A stretch of DNA of 64,000 nt, taken from positions 146,934-210,933 of the forward strand of contig JAODME010000013.1 in assembly GCA_025465095.1 (NCBI GenBank). Reading direction: 5' to 3'. This stretch comes from Microbacteriaceae bacterium. Lineage in GTDB: Bacteria > Actinomycetota > Actinomycetes > Actinomycetales > Microbacteriaceae. How positions within the stretch are numbered: position 1 is the first letter of the stretch; each line of letters opens with the position of its first letter. This document shows positions 20,074 to 29,715 of the stretch, piece after piece. Below the pieces are notes generated by a model. That model was not told the DNA's origin, searched no databases, and worked only from the letters and a program-made list of their open reading frames with translations. The translations under genes were made by a program, and so were the position numbers.

Positions 20074-20168
20074 ACGTCGGGCGAATTGCTGATATTTCCT
20101 AGGCTGACGCTCGCCTGCGCCCGTACTATGGGGGCACACCATCCCACAAGGCCTGGATTCATTCGTGA

Positions 20169-21542
20169 ATGTGTGGTCGCAGAAGGGACGTAGCCGGATT
20201 GTTGTTCCACGTGGCAACGCTTCTCGCGGCCTCGGTTGCCTTCAATGGCATGGCCGGAGCCCTTGTCGTGCCCGAAAAGCCGCGGTTCGATGTGACTCAA
20301 TCAGCCCTCGATGCCCGGGCCGCGCCATCCGGAACTCGTGCGCCCTCCGCCGTTGACGCGTCGTCTCTCCCCGACCTCGGCGGGCGGGCACTACTAGACC
20401 AGATCTCGATGTTGCCGGTCGGCGAAGTTGAAGCTCACGTCCGTGGCAATCCGCTCGCCATCTCGAAGCTGCTGCTTCATCCGCCGACTGCGAAGTCGGT
20501 GTACCGCTGGTGGGCGCTGACCTCGGACGAGCTGCGTCAATCACTCGTCGACGTCGCGCCCGAACTCGTCGGCAACCTCGACGGGCTGCCGATGGCCCTT
20601 CGGGATGACGCGAACCGGGATTTCCTGCGACGGAGCATCGTCGAAGTCGAGGCGAGCCTTCCGGCCCTCGGGCGCGCGACAAAGGCTGACGCCGAGAGAC
20701 GCCTGCACATGCTCAAGGAGATAGAGGAGGCGCTGATCACCACTTCGGGGCAGCCAGAACGCAGCCTCCTGTCGGTGGACACCGCCTGGCCTGGGCGAGC
20801 GGCCGTCGTCGTGGGCGACCTGGAGACCGCCGATTACGTGAGCTATATGGTGCCTGGGATGTTCTTCACCGTCGATGGTCAGATGGTCGACTGGACGGTC
20901 ATCGCGCAGGATCTCTACGACGAGAAAATGCGCTGGGTAGAGAAGCTCGGGCGCGATGACCCGTCGCTGCGCGGAGCGTCGGTGGCCACGGTGTCCTGGA
21001 TCGGATACCAGACACCCGGAATCATGGAGATCGCCTCGCTCGACCTTGCCGAGGACGGTGCGAAGTTCCTCAGCAGTTCGGTTGATGGCGTGCAGACCAC
21101 CCGAACGGACAACCCTTACATCACCCTCTCAACTCATTCCTACGGCTCGACCGCCACGCTCATGGCGATAGCCGACGGTGCCGTAAAGGTCGACGCGCTC
21201 GTCATGATCGGCTCGCCGGGAAGTGCCGCGCAGTCGGTCAGTGACCTGCGGATGCCCTCTGACCGGGTGTTCGTCGGCGAGGCGGCGTGGGATCCGGTGG
21301 TGCACAGCGCGTTCTTCGGCAGCGACCCCGGATCGGACTCATTCGGCGCACAGCACATGAGCGTCGACGGCGGCGTCGACCCGGAAACGGGCGCGGAGTT
21401 GAGTGCCGCGATCGGCCACCTCGGCTATTTCGACGCCGGAACTGAGGCGATGCGTAACATGGCGCTGGTCGGGCTGAACCGAGGCGACCTCGTCACCGGC
21501 GCACCGAAGCCGGAAGAAAGCCTCTTCGCCGGGCTCTGGTAG
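20169..21542 (+). CDS. Alpha/beta-hydrolase of the DUF1023 family
   Basis: A 457-residue protein with an N-terminal hydrophobic segment (LLFHVATLLAASVAFNGMAG) that may be a signal peptide or anchor. A helical region follows (about 70-195), then a DUF1023-type alpha/beta-hydrolase fold with the nucleophile elbow STHSYGSTA and a later HLGYFD block supplying the probable histidine. DUF1023 proteins are widespread in actinobacteria and are thought to be lipases or esterases; the substrate is unknown. The start is uncertain: an ATG at 20169 with no strong ribosome site. The gene stands alone between ligA and gatC. Confidence 0.8.
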   Translation: MCGRRRDVAGLLFHVATLLAASVAFNGMAGALVVPEKPRFDVTQSALDARAAPSGTRAPSAVDASSLPDLGGRALLDQISMLPVGEVEAHVRGNPLAISKLLLHPPTAKSVYRWWALTSDELRQSLVDVAPELVGNLDGLPMALRDDANRDFLRRSIVEVEASLPALGRATKADAERRLHMLKEIEEALITTSGQPERSLLSVDTAWPGRAAVVVGDLETADYVSYMVPGMFFTVDGQMVDWTVIAQDLYDEKMRWVEKLGRDDPSLRGASVATVSWIGYQTPGIMEIASLDLAEDGAKFLSSSVDGVQTTRTDNPYITLSTHSYGSTATLMAIADGAVKVDALVMIGSPGSAAQSVSDLRMPSDRVFVGEAAWDPVVHSAFFGSDPGSDSFGAQHMSVDGGVDPETGAELSAAIGHLGYFDAGTEAMRNMALVGLNRGDLVTGAPKPEESLFAGLW

Positions 21543-21641
21543 CCCCGCGCCATTCTGGCGGCAACGTGCGCACGCGACGCCGGAATAGACTGGGAGGCAA
21601 TCCCCGCAGCCGTCACTGGCACCCCGACCGCACGGAGTCGT

Positions 21642-21941
21642 ATGTCTGAAATCACCACGGAACAGGTCGCCCACCTCGCGCACCTCGCCAGGATCTCACT
21701 CACCCCTGAGGAGATCGACAAGCTTTCTGGCGAGCTCGGCACAATTGTCGACGCGATCGCGAAGGTGTCTGAGGTCGCCGGCGCGGATGTGCCGGCGACA
21801 AGTCATCCGATCCCCCTGGTGAACGTGTTCAGACCCGATGTTCCCGGCCAGACACTCACCGCGAAGGAAGCCCTCTCAGGAGCCCCCGAGCACGACGGGG
21901 TGCGGTTCAAGGTTTCCGCGATCCTGGGAGAGGAGCAGTAA
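21642..21941 (+). CDS. gatC: Aspartyl/glutamyl-tRNA amidotransferase subunit C
   Basis: GatC is the small subunit that wraps GatA and GatB in the GatCAB transamidase, which converts Glu-tRNA(Gln) and Asp-tRNA(Asn) to the amidated forms. The 99-residue product has the family pattern [20 protein letters not shown] and a conserved C-terminal tail. ACGGAG lies ahead of the ATG. Its TAA overlaps the gatA ATG, and it heads the gatC-gatA-gatB operon. A TAGACT hexamer about 57 bp upstream may be the promoter -10 element. Confidence 0.95.
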   Translation: MSEITTEQVAHLAHLARISLTPEEIDKLSGELGTIVDAIAKVSEVAGADVPATSHPIPLVNVFRPDVPGQTLTAKEALSGAPEHDGVRFKVSAILGEEQ

Positions 21942-23479
21942 TGCCGTTCACCCGGATGTCCGCCGCCACCCTTGCCGAAAAGCTCGCCTCGAAGGAGATC
22001 TCGAGCGTCGAGGTCACCAAGGCGCACCTCGACCGGATCGCGGCCGTCGATGGCGACGTGCACGCCTTCCTGCACGTGTCGAAGGCGGCACTCTCAACCG
22101 CCGCAGATGTCGATTCCCGCCGCATCGACGGCGAACACCTGGGCCCGCTCGCGGGCGTGCCGATCGCGATCAAGGACGTGCTCTGCACCTTCGACATGCC
22201 GTCGACGGCCGGATCGCGGATGCTCGAGGGCTGGGTTCCACCGTACGACGCGACTGTCGTGCGCAAGCTCCGTGAGGGGCATCTTGTGCCACTCGGCAAG
22301 ACCAACATGGACGAGTTCGCGATGGGATCCTCCACGGAGCACTGGGGGTTCGGTCCCACCTGGAACCCTTGGGACCTCGTGCGGATCACCGGCGGATCCG
22401 GTGGCGGTTCCGCCGCGGCCGTCGCCGCCTTCGAGGCGCCGCTCGCGCTCGGATCTGACACCGGCGGCTCGATCCGGCAGCCGGCAGCGGTCACAGGGTC
22501 GGTCGGCGTGAAGCCGACCTACGGCGGGGTCTCGCGCTATGGAGCGATCGCGCTGGCGTCATCGCTCGACCAGGTCGGTCCGGTCAGTCGTTCCGTTATC
22601 GACGCGGCCCTCCTGCATGACGTGATCGGCGGGCACGACCCGCGCGACTCCACCTCGCTCACCGACGTGTGGCCCAGTTTCGCCGATGCCGCCCGCTCCG
22701 GCCGCGCGTCGCGTTCCCTCAAGGGTGTGCGGGTCGGGGTAGTGAAGGAGCTTCAGGGGGAGGGCATGCAGGCCGGGGTGCAGCAGCGCTTCACCGAGTC
22801 GCTCGAGGTGATGGCTGCGGCGGGTGCCGAAATCGTTGAGGTCTCCGCGCCGAACTTCGAGTACGCCGTCGCCGCGTACTACCTGATCCTTCCGGCCGAG
22901 GCTTCGAGCAATCTCGCCAAGTACGACTCAGTACGCTTCGGTCTGCGGGTTAACCCGACGGGAGGCGGAACGGTTGAGGACGTTATGGCCGCGACGCGCG
23001 AGGCCGGCTTCGGTGACGAGGTGAAGCGCCGCGTCATCCTCGGCACCTACGCCCTGTCGGCCGGATACTACGACGCCTATTACGGCAGCGCCCAGAAGGT
23101 GCGAACACTCATCCAGCGAGACTTCGACGCCGCATTCGGTCAGGTCGACGTGCTCGTGAGTCCTTCGGCGCCGACGACGGCGTTCAAGCTCGGCGAGAAG
23201 CTCGACGATCCGCTCGCGATGTACCTCAACGACATCACCACCATCCCGGCGAACCTCGCCGGTGTGCCCGGCATGGGACTGCCGATGGGGCTCGCGCCAG
23301 AGGACGGGCTACCCACCGGGCTGCAAATCATGGCTCCAGCGAGGGAGGATGCCCGGCTTTACACGGTCGGCGCCGCCCTCGAGGCGCTGCTCGAGGACAA
23401 GTGGGGCCACACCCTGCCCAGCCAGGCGCCCGCCCTCGAACCAACCGAGATGAACGTGTCACGAGCAGGAGCGGTCTGA
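21941..23479 (+). CDS. gatA: Aspartyl/glutamyl-tRNA amidotransferase subunit A
   Basis: GatA is the amidase that releases ammonia from glutamine for tRNA amidation. The 512 residues contain the Ser-cisSer-Lys triad elements of the amidase signature family: the lysine in VPIAIKDVL, the Gly/Ser-rich [13 protein letters not shown] and the nucleophile in [12 protein letters not shown]. The length is normal for the subunit. The start codon overlaps gatC (TAATG) and the stop overlaps gatB (TGATG), so all three subunits are translationally coupled, as expected for a fixed 1:1:1 complex. Ammonia made here is channelled to the GatB active site. Confidence 0.96.
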   Translation: MPFTRMSAATLAEKLASKEISSVEVTKAHLDRIAAVDGDVHAFLHVSKAALSTAADVDSRRIDGEHLGPLAGVPIAIKDVLCTFDMPSTAGSRMLEGWVPPYDATVVRKLREGHLVPLGKTNMDEFAMGSSTEHWGFGPTWNPWDLVRITGGSGGGSAAAVAAFEAPLALGSDTGGSIRQPAAVTGSVGVKPTYGGVSRYGAIALASSLDQVGPVSRSVIDAALLHDVIGGHDPRDSTSLTDVWPSFADAARSGRASRSLKGVRVGVVKELQGEGMQAGVQQRFTESLEVMAAAGAEIVEVSAPNFEYAVAAYYLILPAEASSNLAKYDSVRFGLRVNPTGGGTVEDVMAATREAGFGDEVKRRVILGTYALSAGYYDAYYGSAQKVRTLIQRDFDAAFGQVDVLVSPSAPTTAFKLGEKLDDPLAMYLNDITTIPANLAGVPGMGLPMGLAPEDGLPTGLQIMAPAREDARLYTVGAALEALLEDKWGHTLPSQAPALEPTEMNVSRAGAV

Positions 23480-25002
23480 TGGCCAAGGCAGAACTGATGG
23501 ACTTCGACAAGGCCCTCGAGCTATTCGAGCCGGTACTCGGCTTCGAGGTTCATGTCGAGTTGAACACGAGAAGCAAGATGTTCTCGGATGCCCCCAATCC
23601 AGCCTCCCCTGAGCACCACGACGCGGAGCCGAACACCCAGACCACCCCCGTCGACCTCGGACTACCGGGCTCGCTACCCGTGGTGAACGAGCAGGCGATC
23701 AAGTACTCCATCAGCCTCGGGCTCGCGCTCGGCTGCGACATCGCACCATCCAGCCGCTTCGCTCGCAAAAACTACTTCTACCCCGACCTCGCGAAGAACT
23801 ACCAAATCAGCCAGTACGACGAGCCGATCGCCTTCGACGGAAAGGTCGAGGTGGAGCTCGAAGACGGGCGCACCTTCCAGATTCCGATCGAGCGAGCGCA
23901 CATGGAGGAGGATGCAGGCAAGCTCACCCACGTCGGCGGGTCGACCGGTCGCATCCAGGGAGCCGAGTACTCCCTCGTCGACTACAATCGCGCCGGCGTT
24001 CCGCTCGTCGAGATCGTGACCAACATCATCTACGGTGCCGAGAAGGACGCCCCCGAGCTCGCGAAGGCGTACGTCTCGACGATCCGCGACATCGTCCGGT
24101 CGCTGGATATCTCGGAAGCCCGGATGGAGCGGGGCAACCTGCGCTGTGATGCGAACATCTCGCTCAGCCCTCGCGGATCCGGCAAGCTCGGCACTCGCAC
24201 CGAGACGAAGAACGTCAACAGCTTGCGCAGTGTCGAGCGCGCTATCCGTTACGAGATCCAGCGGCAGGCGGCCATTCTGGCCAAGGGCGGAACGATCATT
24301 CAGGAGACCCGTCACTGGCACGAGGACACAGGCGTGACTTCCGCCGGTCGTCCGAAGAGCGACGCCGACGACTACCGCTACTTTCCAGAGCCTGATCTGC
24401 TCCCGGTGCAGCCGAGCGCCCAGCTCATCGAGGAGCTTCGGGCCGCCCTGCCGGAATCGCCCGTGCTGATGCGCCGTCGCCTCAAGAGCGAGTGGGGATT
24501 CAGTGACATCGACTTCCAATCGGTGGTGAACGCCGGGCTGCTCGTCGAGCTCGTCGACACGGTCACTGCCGGAGCGTCACCCCAGGCCGCCCGCAAATGG
24601 TGGATGGGCGAGATCAGCCGCACCGCAAACGAACAGGGAGTCGACGCGTCGACCCTCGTGACGGGCGAGCAGGTCGCCGCGCTCGTGTCGATGGTCGAAT
24701 CCGGAGAGCTGACCGACCGCCTCGCTCGCCAGGTGCTCGAGGGTGTCATCGCAGGAGAGGGGACTCCCGCCGAGGTTGTCGCCTCGCGCGGTCTCGCTGT
24801 GGTGTCGGATGATACGGCGCTCGTCGCCGCGATCGATGATGCTCTCGCCTCCCAGCCCGATGTGCTCGCGAAGATCCGCGATGGCAGGGTGCAAGCCGCC
24901 GGAGCCGTAATCGGGGCTGTCATGAAAGCGATGAAGGGCCAGGCGGATGCCGCGCGTGTGCGTGAACTGGTGCTGGTTCGGGCGAGCAACACCGAAGGCT
25001 GA
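23479..25002 (+). CDS. gatB: Aspartyl/glutamyl-tRNA amidotransferase subunit B
   Basis: GatB binds the mischarged tRNA, activates it with ATP and uses the ammonia from GatA. The start is the ATG overlapping the gatA stop ([21 protein letters not shown]), giving 507 residues; the track start lies within gatA. The core [15 protein letters not shown], the metal-binding/cradle block and the [15 protein letters not shown] signature are intact. The C-terminal YqeY-like tail domain (about 355-507) is complete. It is last in the operon and converges with a DMT transporter 17 bp away. Confidence 0.96.
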   Translation: MAKAELMDFDKALELFEPVLGFEVHVELNTRSKMFSDAPNPASPEHHDAEPNTQTTPVDLGLPGSLPVVNEQAIKYSISLGLALGCDIAPSSRFARKNYFYPDLAKNYQISQYDEPIAFDGKVEVELEDGRTFQIPIERAHMEEDAGKLTHVGGSTGRIQGAEYSLVDYNRAGVPLVEIVTNIIYGAEKDAPELAKAYVSTIRDIVRSLDISEARMERGNLRCDANISLSPRGSGKLGTRTETKNVNSLRSVERAIRYEIQRQAAILAKGGTIIQETRHWHEDTGVTSAGRPKSDADDYRYFPEPDLLPVQPSAQLIEELRAALPESPVLMRRRLKSEWGFSDIDFQSVVNAGLLVELVDTVTAGASPQAARKWWMGEISRTANEQGVDASTLVTGEQVAALVSMVESGELTDRLARQVLEGVIAGEGTPAEVVASRGLAVVSDDTALVAAIDDALASQPDVLAKIRDGRVQAAGAVIGAVMKAMKGQADAARVRELVLVRASNTEG

Positions 25003-25019
25003 TCGGGAATGCCTGCGCG

Positions 25020-25952
25020 TCAGTGAGGCGCGTCGGCACCTGCTCCCGTGAGGTTGTGCTCGCTGTTCGTGGGGGGACGTCGCGTCCTCGGCCGGAACGG
25101 CACTCGGGTGATCACCGCTGCGGCGAGGCCGGTGAGCATGATCGCGCCGCCCACGACCTCGGAGACTGTCGGGTTCTCTCCTTGGACAAGCCACGCCGCG
25201 AGAATTCCGATCACCGGAATCAACAGCGTGAATGGCACGACGGCGCTCGTCGGGTATCTCGTGAGCAGCGAGTTCCAGATTCCATAGCCGATGAGCGACG
25301 CGGCGATCGCAGTGTAGAACGTGCTGAGAATGGCGGCGCCGGAGAGGTGCGTGATGGCGTCGAAGACCACCACGGGGGTGTCTACGATGAGCGCGAGTGC
25401 GAGGCTCGGAATCGGCACCACGAGCCCCGACCAGACGACTAGGGACAGCCCGGATGCGGCCTTCGCCCTCCTGCTCAAGACGTTGCCGGTGGCCCAGGCG
25501 AGCGCGGCGAGAATCGTGATCACGAGGGGCAGCCACGGGGCGACAGCGCTGTGCCCGATGACCACGACGGCGATGCCGATCATACCGACGATGATGCCGA
25601 GAAACTGCCGCCGCGTCGGTCGTTCCCGCAGCACGATGGCGGAGATCATCACGGATAAAACGACTTGCGCCTGCAACATCAGCGAGGCGAGGCCGGCCGG
25701 CATCCCGAGATGCAAGGCGAGGTAGAGCAGCGCGAACTGCCCGAAACTGAGAAAGGCGCCGATCGCCAGGATGTTTCGCCATCCGATCGCCGGCGGCTTC
25801 AGGAAGAAGATCGCCGGCAGCACGACAAGCACGAATCGGATCGCGACGAAGACGAGCGGGGGTACGCCGTCGAGACCCCAGTCGATGACGACGAAGTTGA
25901 GGCCCCAGATGAGCACGACGAGTAGGGCGAGGAGCGTGTGGCGTGGTGTCAC
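25020..25952 (-). CDS. EamA-family (drug/metabolite superfamily) transporter
   Basis: A 310-residue inner-membrane protein of about ten predicted helices made of two EamA repeats (about 5-138 and 150-285). The first begins LLALLVVLIWGLNFVVIDWG, typical of the RhaT/YdcZ-like exporters. The second repeat opens LPLVITILAALAWATGNVL. The C-terminal tail is short, Arg-rich and cytoplasmic. Members export or import amino acids, metabolites or drugs; the substrate cannot be told from sequence. The GTG start lacks a strong ribosome site. It converges with gatB and is divergent from the beta-propeller gene. Confidence 0.88.
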   Translation of the reverse strand: MTPRHTLLALLVVLIWGLNFVVIDWGLDGVPPLVFVAIRFVLVVLPAIFFLKPPAIGWRNILAIGAFLSFGQFALLYLALHLGMPAGLASLMLQAQVVLSVMISAIVLRERPTRRQFLGIIVGMIGIAVVVIGHSAVAPWLPLVITILAALAWATGNVLSRRAKAASGLSLVVWSGLVVPIPSLALALIVDTPVVVFDAITHLSGAAILSTFYTAIAASLIGYGIWNSLLTRYPTSAVVPFTLLIPVIGILAAWLVQGENPTVSEVVGGAIMLTGLAAAVITRVPFRPRTRRPPTNSEHNLTGAGADAPH

Positions 25953-26090
25953 CAGTCAAGCCTGCCACGCCGTCCCCACGCATTCCGACGCCGGAGCAAC
26001 CTCCGAGCAAACCCCGAACCAGCCCTGTGGTCTGGACAGTCTCGTTGGTCCGGGCTAACCTGCCGTGGTCGGCCGACCCGAGGGAGAATC

Positions 26091-27278
26091 GTGAGTAGGT
26101 CCTGCGTTTCCTTCGCGGCCTGTGCGGCCCTGGTGGCTGCCTCGATACTGGGGACGGCGTCGGCCGTGCACGCCTCGCACGGTGTGCCTCCGATTCAGCC
26201 GGGAACACCGCGGACCGTTGCCGATAACCTGCTCACCCCGCTCAGCCTCGAGGTCGATCGGCAGGGAATCGCCTATCTGAGCCAGGACCTAGCCGGCGCT
26301 CTGACGAAGATCACCCGCGACGGGACAACGACCACCATCGCCGCCGCTGTCGGACAATCCATCAGCGCGGTGTCGTTCCGCCGGGGAACGATCTACTTCG
26401 CGCAGACCGCTCCCGACCACAATTCCTCGATCCTCATGGCGATGCGCGGCGATGAGGAACCCGTTCGGCTCGCCGACATCGGCGCTTACGAGGCGACCGC
26501 GAATCCCGACCAGGGAAACACCTACGGTTTCAGCGATCTGCCCGAGTCTTGCGCGGACCAGTTCGACATCTCGACGATGTCCTCCCTTCCGCCTACCTAC
26601 TCCGGCCTCATCGACACGAACCCCCACGCCTCGCTTGCACTGTCGCAGTCCATTTTTGTGGCGGATGCCGGGGCTAACGCGGTTCTGCGGATCGGCTATG
26701 ACGGCGACGTGTCCGTTGCTGCGGTGCTTCCGGCCGTCGATCCTGTAGCCGCAACAGAGGAACTCATCGCGAGGTTCGGATTTCCTCGGTGCGCGATCGG
26801 TCACGACTATCGTTTCGAACCCGTGCCCACCGACGTCGAACTCGGCCCTGACGGGTGGCTCTACGTGACCAGCATGCCTGGCGGACCGGTCGATTCCGGT
26901 GCCGGGGCACCCGGTAGCTTGTATAAGGTCAACCCCCACAACGGCCTGGTGGTCGAGGTCGATACCGGGTTCTTGGGAGCGACGGGGCTTGCGGTGTCGA
27001 TGCGCTCCGGTGCCGTCGCGGTGAGCGAATTGTTCGGCGGCCCGGATGGAGCCGGGCAGATCTCGTTGTTGTCGGGTGATGCGAGCACGCGAAGGACCTA
27101 CACCGAGCTCGATCATCCGATAGCCATCGAGTTGCGGCGCAACAAGCTGTATGTCACAACCGACACTGGCATTCTCGACCCGCAGACAGGAGCACCCCGG
27201 CCTGTCGGCGAACTCGCCGTGCTGCCACTCGAGGTCGACCGCGGTCAACTGGAGGACTCGAGCGACAACGGCAGTTGA
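26091..27278 (+). CDS. Exported beta-propeller protein, ScyD/ScyE family
   Basis: A 395-residue secreted protein. The start is the GTG at 26091 with GGGAG ahead; the track start is antisense to the transporter. A signal peptide (SFAACAALVAASILGTASAVHA) is followed by NHL/six-bladed propeller-like repeats (DRQGIAYLSQ, FVADAGANAVLRIGYDGD, LGPDGWLYVTSMPGG). The family name comes from cyanobacterial scytonemin-cluster genes, but in actinobacteria these proteins occur with no scytonemin pathway and have no assigned role. Two cysteines (ESCADQF and PRCAIGH) could form a disulfide. It converges with the next gene, only four bases apart. Confidence 0.82.
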   Translation: MSRSCVSFAACAALVAASILGTASAVHASHGVPPIQPGTPRTVADNLLTPLSLEVDRQGIAYLSQDLAGALTKITRDGTTTTIAAAVGQSISAVSFRRGTIYFAQTAPDHNSSILMAMRGDEEPVRLADIGAYEATANPDQGNTYGFSDLPESCADQFDISTMSSLPPTYSGLIDTNPHASLALSQSIFVADAGANAVLRIGYDGDVSVAAVLPAVDPVAATEELIARFGFPRCAIGHDYRFEPVPTDVELGPDGWLYVTSMPGGPVDSGAGAPGSLYKVNPHNGLVVEVDTGFLGATGLAVSMRSGAVAVSELFGGPDGAGQISLLSGDASTRRTYTELDHPIAIELRRNKLYVTTDTGILDPQTGAPRPVGELAVLPLEVDRGQLEDSSDNGS

Positions 27279-27282
27279 GCTC

Positions 27283-27939
27283 CTAATGTCGGCGAGCGAG
27301 GCAGTCCAGGTATGCGAGAACCTCGTCATCGGTTGTTTGCGCGAAGCTCTCGTAAAACTGCCCGACCGCGAAGAACGGGCTCGGCGTCGCGGTCGCGACG
27401 AATTCGTCCGCGATCGGGCCCCTTCCGCTGCCGACGCGGAATCGTTCCGTCCAGTCTCGCGGGGCGACGGGCACGGCCAGCACGACGCGCTCCGCGCCCA
27501 GTCGGCGGGCGACCTGGCATGCGGCGCTCGCGCTGGAGCCGGTCGCGACGCCGTCATCGACGATCACTACCGTCTTTCCCCGCAGGTCGAGCAGATCCTT
27601 GCCGGGCCGGTACCGGGCGAGCCGGCGCGCGAGCTCCGCGCGCTCGCGATCCTCGACCGCCTGCAGAGCGGTGGCGCCGATACGTGCCGCGGCCTTCTCG
27701 TCCACGACGCGCACCCCGCCTTCGCCGATCGCGCCGATCGCATACTCCGTGTTGCCCGGCGCACCGAGCTTGCGGATGACGAGCACATCGAGCGGCGAAT
27801 CGAGCACTGCGGCGACCTCGGCGGCCACTGGCACGCCGCCCCGGGGCAGCCCGAGCACGATGACATCTCGGCCTCGCAGGTGTGCGAGTTGCTTGGCCAG
27901 GTGCTTACCCGCGTCCGTGCGGTCGGCGAACATGCGCAT
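27283..27939 (-). CDS. Phosphoribosyltransferase-domain protein
   Basis: A 218-residue cytoplasmic protein with a type I PRTase fold. The PRPP-binding loop is TVVIVDDGVATGSSA. An N-terminal block (VIVLGLPRGGVPVAAEVA) and LDVLVIRKLGAPGNTEYAIGA match the stand-alone PRTase family often found next to dienelactone-hydrolase or universal-stress genes. The nucleobase substrate is unknown and many members may be regulatory rather than salvage enzymes. No hood sequence of a known purine or pyrimidine class is recognised. Monocistronic. Confidence 0.88.
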   Translation of the reverse strand: MRMFADRTDAGKHLAKQLAHLRGRDVIVLGLPRGGVPVAAEVAAVLDSPLDVLVIRKLGAPGNTEYAIGAIGEGGVRVVDEKAAARIGATALQAVEDRERAELARRLARYRPGKDLLDLRGKTVVIVDDGVATGSSASAACQVARRLGAERVVLAVPVAPRDWTERFRVGSGRGPIADEFVATATPSPFFAVGQFYESFAQTTDDEVLAYLDCLARRH

Positions 27940-28266
27940 CGTTCCAGCGTCACGGCCACGCCTGCAACACGCAAGGCTCCGTGGCTACTGAACTGCGCGA
28001 ACGGCCACGTCGGGTAGTCGCGCACTCTGAAGAGTCCAGGTGTTGCCGTCCGGACGGGCGAAGGCGACGAAGCGGCCCCCGGCTGCTCGTCGGCCCGGGT
28101 ACCCGGGCTGTCCCACCTCGCTGTCTCGTTTCAGGTTCCGAGGTGCTATCGCATAGCTGTATCGCCTCGGCGATGCTCGTCCTGCGACGGTCGCTTTCCA
28201 GTTTCGGAACGCGGCTTGCCGCGGACTGCAATTGATCCTCTCGAAGTAGTGGCGGCAACCAAAGCC
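27940..28266. other. Intergenic region with a 16-bp perfect palindrome
   Basis: No credible gene is seen in these 327 bases; a 102-residue minus-strand ORF has no family character. GCCCGGGTACCCGGGC at 28093-28108 is a perfect 16-bp palindrome with no loop, placed between two minus-strand genes. It could be an operator or part of a transcription terminator for the NYN gene's neighbour; no T-run is present. Confidence 0.5.
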
Positions 28267-29157
28267 TCAGCTCTTCTGGCGCAGCCGCATCCTTCGGGAC
28301 GGATGATTCTCGTCGAGCTCGACGCGCGCCTCAAGCGACCGCACGAACTCGGTGAATGACTTGAACCCGAGCGCCCGCTCCTGAAACGTGGGATCCATGC
28401 GCAGGATCTGGCTCTTCGCGGCAGCGCTCGAGAGCCACTCGTCATCGTTCTTTGCCTGGTTCAACTCCAGCGCTCGAAGCAGCAGGTCGGTCGCGACATC
28501 CTTCTCGCTCTTCGGCTTCGACCGCCGACCGCTTCGAGTCGGCGCGTCCGTCTGAGGCGCGGGCGTCGCAATCTCCTCGGCCGACGACTTCACTCCCGGA
28601 AGCGCGTCATAGTCGGCGAACTGGTTGCAGGCCCAGCCGAGCGCCTTGCTGGTGGAACCCGCGACGCCGATGCCTACGACGTATCGCCCGAGCTGCTTGC
28701 ATCGTTGGGCGAGGGCGACGTAGTCAGAGTCGCCCGCGACGATCACCACGTGAGTGAGGTCGTCGAGCCGGAACAGGTCTTCGACCACATCGATGGCGAG
28801 GCGGATGTCCGCTCCATTCTTCATCGACGCAACGGTGGGGAACAGCTGCACAAGATCGACGGCGCGCTCGATGAGTTGCCGCCGATAGCTCGCGTTGACC
28901 GGTGCCGACCAGTCAGCGTAGGCACGGCTGATCGCGATGGTACCGAAGGATGAGGCGAAGTCCAGCACGGCGCCGAGGTCGACCGTGGCATCCTCCAGTC
29001 GCCTGGTCACGTCAGATTCCGGATTCGACACGGGATCGAATGAGCGGGCCTTATCGCTGTGAAACTGGCCTCGCTTGCTCCGCTGGTCGTAGCGCGAGAT
29101 CACGATGTTGTCGAAGTCGATGTAGACGGCAACGCGGGTGTCGGATGGTTCGGTCAT
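28267..29157 (-). CDS. NYN-domain (PIN-like, LabA/DUF88) protein with C-terminal OST-HTH/LOTUS-like domain
   Basis: The start is the ATG giving MTEPSDTRVAVYIDFDNI, 296 residues; the longer track ORF adds an Arg-rich non-family prefix. The NYN domain (about 8-190) shows acidic metal-site residues in YIDFDN, ADIRLAIDVVEDL and VIVAGDSDYVALAQ, the layout of PIN-like RNases. A Lys/Arg linker leads to a C-terminal module (about 220-296, ILRMDPTFQERALGFKSFTEFV) that resembles the OST-HTH/LOTUS RNA-binding fold. A role in RNA cleavage or RNA-linked regulation is likely from the family; the target is unknown. Monocistronic. Confidence 0.85.
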   Translation of the reverse strand: MTEPSDTRVAVYIDFDNIVISRYDQRSKRGQFHSDKARSFDPVSNPESDVTRRLEDATVDLGAVLDFASSFGTIAISRAYADWSAPVNASYRRQLIERAVDLVQLFPTVASMKNGADIRLAIDVVEDLFRLDDLTHVVIVAGDSDYVALAQRCKQLGRYVVGIGVAGSTSKALGWACNQFADYDALPGVKSSAEEIATPAPQTDAPTRSGRRSKPKSEKDVATDLLLRALELNQAKNDDEWLSSAAAKSQILRMDPTFQERALGFKSFTEFVRSLEARVELDENHPSRRMRLRQKS

Positions 29158-29384
29158 CGAGCGCTCTTTTCTTCCAAGGTCTCCAGTCTGGCCGCACAGG
29201 ACGGTGGGGCGCAGCGGCTTTCGTCGGCGCCCCACAGGCACGGGTTCTCCTGCCGTCAGCTCACAGTGTCGGTGGCGTCCACCAGTCCTTCGCCTGCCCG
29301 TAGAGCACCTCAGCAACGCGAGACCCTGCCAACATGAGCAGGGCTGCCGCTCCCGGGACATGCGGCGATCGACGGCGGCGTACT

Positions 29385-29540
29385 TTATTCAGGGCCGGGC
29401 ACGATCTCGGCAGTGGGTGTCGGCCGCGGGGTTGCCGCGGTGGCGGCACTCGGAACCAGGTAGGTGGCGCCTAGAGCGGCTGACAGCGCGATGGCCGCGG
29501 CAGCACGCCGTTTTCTCCGGCTCGACGACGGATTGGACAT
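29385..29540 (-). CDS. Possible small secreted peptide
   Basis: From an internal ATG (MSNPSSSRRKRRAAAAIALS) the frame encodes 51 residues: a basic N-region, a hydrophobic core ending LVPSAATAATP that looks like a signal peptide with an A-x-A site, and a mature tail of only about 18 residues rich in Pro, Thr and Glu. The track version adds 21 residues upstream. A GGAGCACC stretch precedes the ATG. With so short a mature part it may be a decayed secreted-protein gene rather than a functional peptide. Confidence 0.4.
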   Translation of the reverse strand: MSNPSSSRRKRRAAAAIALSAALGATYLVPSAATAATPRPTPTAEIVPGPE

Positions 29541-29715
29541 GGTGCTCCCGATCTGTTGGGGCTCTTCGCGGTTGTGTCGGCCGACGTTGTCACGATCTGT
29601 CACGACCCCAAGTCCCGCGTGGCCTCACGAGCAAGGCTAGGCATGTCCCGCGAAAGGGGGTAGTCGGCACTTAGGTGGACAAGCGCGTGAAGGCGCCGCT
29701 GGCCGGCTGTCGGCC

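Noticed and set aside
27950-28258. 102-residue minus-strand ORF in the PRTase-NYN gap
   Set aside because: Composition is Ser/Arg-rich, with no start signal and no recognisable family.
29261-29449. Minus-strand frame ending VAEVLYGQAKDWWTPPTL
   Set aside because: Natural-looking tail but no ribosome site and an Arg/Pro-rich front; too weak to call.
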